DNA from: Amoebophrya sp. AT5.2
Taxonomy: Eukaryota; Sar; Dinophyceae; Syndiniales; Amoebophryaceae
Direction of reading: 5' to 3'
DNA length: 30,137 nucleotides
NCBI GenBank assembly: GCA_005223375.1
Contig: RXOD01004058.1
Coordinates: forward strand, 1-30,137
The position numbers and the translations under genes are program-made. The first letter of the stretch is position 1. Each line of letters opens with the position of its first letter. Shown one piece after another: positions 27,201 through 30,137 of the stretch. Under the pieces are notes generated by a model that was given only the letters and a program-made list of their open reading frames with translations, was not told the origin of the DNA and searched no databases.

Positions 27201-27845
27201 AGGTGAGAATATCTGTCACGTTGCGCGCCCGTGCCCACAAAACCGAAGACAAAATCCGCGTGGACTCGGTGAGTGCCTTGAAATCCGGCGGGTCGGAATC
27301 CTCGCGGTTTAAAGCGATCTCGTACACGTGCCGGTACTGCTGCCACTCAGGACGCGTGAAGTCGCAATTTACCTGTTTATGATTTTTTGTGCGGCGGGTT
27401 TTCCTCGACGCAACACCTCCGATACATGCATTCGCAAAGACAGCGCTACCTGCTTTATGAAGTCCGGGTCTTTCGGATACAATCCCCGTTCATAAACCGA
27501 CTCGGGGTCGTCGTCGTCGCCTTTATCTTTCGCTTCTGATGATGTGTCCTCAGTTTTATCTTCGTCCGGTTCATATTCGCCATCTTCACCTTCAGCAACT
27601 TCCTCGTCGTCCGGCCCTGTCGAAGATCGCAGCGAGCCTGTAACTTCCTTTTCTTCAATCTCTGCGTCGTGGCGCCATCCCGCTTCCTCGTCCTCGAGGA
27701 TATCCTGCACCTCATCCCCCGAAAACGCCGCTGCATCGAACACCTCGTCATCCCAGTCAGCCGCACCAGCTGCTGGTCGGGCGTAAATCAGAGCATAACT
27801 GGTCGTGGCGAGCCCAAAAATAAGACGCGACCGTCGTGTTCGCAT
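24253..27845 (-). CDS. GT34-like glycosyltransferase with an inserted domain, six exons
   Basis: Model exons (minus): 27845-27417, 27372-27073, 26723-26350, 26278-25783, 25526-25350, 24984-24253; total 2508 nt, an intact 835-residue frame. It starts with a signal peptide or anchor (MRTRRSRLIFGLATTSYALI, then AGA-A), followed by an acidic linker and a helical region. The GT34 (GMA12/MNN10/XXT) landmarks follow in order: RIAIVSICAYPP (304-315), HAKLA (357-361), DWVVWFDCDSLIMN with the DxD metal site (384-397), GLSSANWMVRRSPW (526-539), PLFGDQDAII (556-565), VIPQRELNAY and GDLLITFPQC. These enzymes add hexose or pentose from nucleotide sugars to glycans in the Golgi lumen. Residues about 418-495 are an extra beta-rich domain. 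The C-terminal 120 residues are very acidic. The start at 27845 is chosen for the signal peptide; the frame stays open upstream to 28106. Exon edges at three introns are uncertain by a few residues. Confidence 0.7.
24985..25358 (-). mobile_element. Introner-like insertion in the GT34-like gene (IE3)
   Basis: Direct repeats TCCGACGAG (25358-25350) and TCTGACGAA (24993-24985) flank about 365 bp; both read Ser-Asp-Glu in the coding frame. Joining there gives ILESDEACLRPCIEFFEPL, which continues smoothly into the GT34 C-terminal motif. Short inverted repeats (GACCCT) lie near both ends. Inside are hairpins at 25215-25230 (CCCC/GGGG) and 25169-25199 (TGTGAC/GTCACA). A GT-AG alternative also stays in frame (donor GTCCGA at 25359, acceptor ACACAG near 25007) and would add Ser-Glu-Arg-Val before the second repeat. 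Confidence 0.55.
25527..25782 (-). other. Canonical GT-AG intron of the GT34-like gene
   Basis: The donor ATG|GTAAGG and acceptor TTTCGCAG|GTT join GLSSANWM to VRRSPW exactly as expected for a GT34 enzyme. The intron is 256 bp. It contains a 7-bp perfect inverted repeat, GTACGTA (25685-25691) with TACGTAC (25707-25713). It has no flanking direct repeat longer than 3 bp and no terminal inverted repeat, so it serves as a normal-intron control for the others in this gene. Confidence 0.85.
25897..26130 (-). other. Inserted beta-rich domain inside the GT34-like catalytic region
   Basis: These codons encode about 78 residues running from FAGEWADTW to IIQWSNGAVWHRT. They sit between the DxD motif and the GLSSANWM acceptor-site motif, where ordinary GT34 proteins have a short loop. 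The pattern (GxW..., alternating hydrophobic strands, a GTLE turn, then WSNGxVWxR at the end) recalls a small repeat-like domain that I associate with dinoflagellate proteins. Its function is unknown; glycan or substrate recognition is a guess. Confidence 0.5.
26279..26354 (-). other. Short T-rich intron of the GT34-like gene
   Basis: The exon before ends HAKLATVNHY and the exon after carries RRPEIDQIRSGDFDWVVW. Two models keep the frame. One is a canonical GT-AG intron 26354-26299 (56 bp; donor TAC|GTACTC, acceptor AACTAG). The other is removal of 71 bp between direct repeats GTACT (26354-26350 and 26283-26279), which avoids five odd extra residues (SCCCG) but has no GT-AG ends. No terminal inverted repeat was seen beyond the palindromic GTAC. 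Confidence 0.6.
26724..27081 (-). mobile_element. Introner-like insertion with terminal inverted repeats in the GT34-like gene (IE4)
   Basis: Direct repeats TTCACGCTC (27081-27073) and TTCACACTT (26732-26724) both read Phe-Thr-Leu in the coding frame and bound 349 bp. The element ends are imperfect inverted repeats. Reading inward, one end on the minus strand gives TAGGCAGGGCGGCGCATTAC (from about 27070) and the other on the + strand gives AAGCCAGGGCGCGGCACTAC (from about 26740). Removing one repeat copy plus the element restores IFIFTLGNANKIPG in frame. A GT-AG alternative (CTCC|GTAGGC to GCCAGCAG|CT) is also in frame but leaves part of one inverted repeat in the exon. Confidence 0.65.
27373..27416 (-). 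other. 44-bp intron of the GT34-like gene
   Basis: The donor GAG|GTGTTG and acceptor ATAAACAG|GTA keep the frame (HVSE joined to VNCDFTRPEW). Without it the upstream exon hits a TAA at once, and the downstream frame is shifted. It is very short but A-rich and ends with a plausible branch-like ATAAAC. Confidence 0.5.
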
Positions 27846-29074
27846 CGTGGTGGCGCTGCTGCTCGTGCTGGAGCGAGGGCGAGCCAAGCAAATCCTTGTG
27901 CTCGCCTTCTTGCATGAACTTATTCTTCTCGTCTCTCTGTCGGATTGCGTGCGAGCCGACGGACTCGGCCAGTGATCACGAGGCCGGATTGCATTCAAGC
28001 CGACAGAGCATCCTGGGCTGCGGCGGTGCGGCGCCATGCAGGCACGCGCCCCGATAAAGACGGCTCGCCCACGGCCACCCGTCGCACTCGACTCACGCAC
28101 AATCAAGCGAAAATGTCAAGTGCGGCATGCGGGAGTTTCCTGTAGCCGGTACAAAGAGCTGACTTCCTCGAGGCGCGGCAAGAACGAGACGAGCAATAAA
28201 CCAGGCTGAGAAACGGCAATAGCCCGTGGTCCGGTGATTTCCTCTAAGCCGGAATGATCTCAACGCGTCTGCGCAGCCTGCTCTAACGAATGATGAAAAT
28301 ACGACTCACAACCACAAGCGCCGTCTGGCTCAATCGATCCGATAAATACAGCGAAAAAAAATAGAGCGGCCTACACGAAACTACCACTGCACTGTGTCGT
28401 CCACGAGTGACGTTTGCTCCGGCATTCTTTTGAATTGAAACGTTCTCTTAACAGGCGAAGGACAACTTGTCACAAGGAAGCACGCAAATCGAAACAAAGA
28501 AACGGCTTGTCGCGAGCACGCCACCACGAGCTGCTGCGCCAGCGACTACCATCTGCGGCTTTTTCAGATCTTGGGAAACAATGCCCCGCACGTCGAAGAA
28601 TTCCAGGCTTGCAGAGTCCACAGTGGGACGCACACGACTCCGCCACGATGCTGACGACCTGTGAAGAACATGACTCGCTCTCTCACCTCTTCAGATTCTG
28701 ATGTTACAGGAGTTGACGTCCTCGCTACCACTGCATTACGACACACAGAGCGAGGCACCTGTTTGGAGAGGCAGCTCAGGCAGCGCGTTCCATTTCCCGC
28801 CTCTCTCACAGTAAACGTCACAATGAATTAGAACTGCGAGTACACAGACAGAGAAGCTCTTCAATTCGAAGACGTAGTCTTCAGTTTATTCGCCGCAGCA
28901 GGCGGACCAGCCAATTTGAGAGACAGTGACTTTCTCATTCACCCGCGCAGAGCAAGCAACCAAGGTGATGCACCGGAGTGTCACAGCGTAGCGCAGCTCG
29001 ATGAACAAGAATGAAAAAACTTGTAGTAGCGTAGGGTTTTCCGTTTTTAAGCTTGAGCGCCAGATGGCAGCGAC
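27846..29074. other. Intergenic region between the GT34-like and DUF3431-like genes
   Basis: About 1.2 kb. The minus frame remains open from 27846 to 28106, so an N-terminal extension of the glycosyltransferase is formally possible, but it would bury the signal peptide. From 28107 to 29074 only small overlapping frames on both strands are present. No RNA gene is recognised. Confidence 0.4.
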
Positions 29075-29732
29075 TTACTTCCCCCCGATCGTGTACACGA
29101 ACTCTTTTCCGTTCCACTCCTGCGCCGTGACGATTTTTTTCGGTACGTTCGGCGACAGCACCACGTCGTTCCAGTCGCTCTTGTCGTGCTCCGTCCCGAA
29201 TTTCAGCCGCAGCGCGATTGGCAGCTCTGGATCGTCCTGCCGCAGAGGCGGGTCGTACAGTTTCCCGATCACGTGCTGTGCGTGGCCCGGAAGGTTTTGC
29301 ACCTCCAGAAGCGACGGCATCTGCAGCTGCCCCCCTTGGGGTGTATTTTTGGTTTGTGTTTGCGGTTGAGTTCTTTGCGCTTGTTCCTGCTCTACTCCCT
29401 GCTGCACGTTTAGGTTCCGCAGCGCCTGTTGGAGTGCGGTTTGCGGAGGATTTATTTTATCGCCTCCGCCCCCTCCTGTCGCGGACACATCAACTCCCGC
29501 TCCCCCCTTCTGCCACTGCATCCCGTCGTCCTCTGCGAACACTAAATGCCAGAGGAATTCCATCCCGTAGCAGTGCGTGGAGCGCGCGACCTTCGAGCTC
29601 GTGCACAGGTCGTACGGCAGCGTGCCGTTCACCAGCGTCAGCATCCGCTCGTAGAATTTTTTTTCCCTTCTTCGAATGCGGTGTTTCGACGCGACGAACT
29701 GCGCGCAACAGTACGGCCCCACCGGCGCGCGG
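29075..29732 (-). CDS. DUF3431-like protein, partial at its 5' end
   Basis: The exon encodes about 219 residues to a TAA. Its start, APVGPYCCAQFVASKHRIRR followed by KFYERMLTLV and then HCYGMEFLWHLVFAED, matches the C-terminal signature of DUF3431, a family of unknown biochemical role found in fungi, algae and other protists. This suggests the family's N-terminal half lies in further exons to the right. A Gln/Thr-rich linker follows (about 60 residues). A small C-terminal part then reads LPIALRLKFGTEHDKSDWND and AQEWNGKEFVYTIGGK, which looks beta-rich. The frame is blocked just upstream by a TAA inside an inverted-repeat element (29733-30131). Past that element the last 11 bases of the window continue the frame, so the gene runs off the edge. 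Confidence 0.6.
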
Positions 29733-30131
29733 ATCGCTTAGAGGCTGAAAAAACCCAGGTGGTCGTGCCTCAGGTTTAGGTTCAGCCGTTCCCAGATCCC
29801 CCCGTCTGTCATCTTTACACCAGTGATGGTCCTCCGTCACCGCGCAGCGATAGTAAGTACCCGACTTCTGAGAAGGGTCATTGGCAGCCTCCTATGGCCG
29901 CAATTTGCTGAGCGATGCGAGAACCTGCATCAGCCACAGATGGAACACCGACCGTGGGGGCGTAGCAGTCGGAGTCTAGTCCTACTGCCGATTCTAGACC
30001 TCGTCCCTGAAGGGTAGGCCGAGGCGGGGAGCAATCTATCAATCTCCTGCGAGTGGCAAGCTGATGAAGTATCTTTATCGTGGCTCAGACACGGCAAAGC
30101 TACACCTGTTTTTTTTCAACCCTTAAATCGC
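29733..30131 (-). mobile_element. Introner-like insertion with terminal inverted repeats (IE5)
   Basis: Inverted repeats lie at 29743-29762 (GGCTGAAAAAACCCAGGTGG) and 30102-30121 (complement reads GGTTGAAAAAAAACAGGTGT), 16 of 20 matching. Direct repeats GCGAT flank them (minus, 30131-30127 and 29737-29733). Joining at the repeat gives an open frame into the DUF3431 exon, at least for the few codons available. A small hairpin CCCTGAAGGG lies at 30005-30014. Strong ordinary splice-like signals are also present (AACAG|GTGTAG near 30105 and TTTTTTCAG near 29745), so real splice sites may sit inside the inverted repeats. Confidence 0.6.
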
Positions 30132-30137
30132 GGTCCC

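Noticed and set aside
29738..29742. In-frame TAA just before the DUF3431 motif as evidence of stop-codon reassignment
   Set aside because: All three stop codons end other genes here, and the TAA lies inside an inverted-repeat insertion with splice-like signals, so an intron explains it better.

Overview
The window looks like nuclear DNA of a protist, most likely an alveolate and, within that, a syndinian (Amoebophrya-like) dinoflagellate. Nine credible protein-coding genes all lie on the minus strand, separated by roughly 0.4-1.5 kb. Their proteins are long, low in complexity and rich in Ser/Thr/Pro/Ala. Several genes are intron-free, while others are cut by introns that look like inserted mobile elements. 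TAA, TAG and TGA all occur as gene ends, so a standard code is likely. The organism call is inference: it rests on the one-way gene array, the introner-like introns and the type of protein seen.

Layout in + coordinates (transcription runs right to left). 631-3784: two-exon mucin-like type I membrane protein, split by a 481-bp element with terminal inverted repeats. 5238-6902: N-terminally anchored protein whose large C-terminal region resembles a divergent macrodomain-like module. 7979-11437: 1152-residue disordered protein of unknown role. 12027-14798: 923-residue protein with an N-myristoylation signal and a coiled coil. 15401-17983: 860-residue disordered protein. 18721-20991 and 21762-23423: two neighbouring secreted or membrane proteins that I read as diverged tandem paralogues, sharing a membrane span at the same position and a C-terminal motif KSKxE..D...I[ML][ST]FG. 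24253-27845: six-exon GT34-like glycosyltransferase with an extra domain of about 78 residues inserted in its catalytic core. 29075 to the window edge: DUF3431-like protein, also interrupted by an inverted-repeat element.

The most interesting signal is a set of introns built like transposons. Four insertions (2389-2875, 24985-25358, 26724-27081, 29733-30131) are bounded by short direct repeats in coding sequence. Three have clear terminal inverted repeats. In the three that can be tested, removing the insertion together with one repeat copy restores an open frame. Three of the four also carry a small related hairpin (TACCC...GGG type). They fit the introner elements described for Amoebophrya. 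Because the exact splice sites cannot be fixed from DNA alone, the exon joins given here are models.

Taken together the region is rich in cell-surface and secretory-pathway functions: a mucin-like membrane protein, a pair of membrane proteins with basic tails, a Golgi-type glycosyltransferase and a DUF3431 protein. Nothing shows that they act in one pathway. No rRNA, tRNA, CRISPR or prokaryotic operon features were seen.
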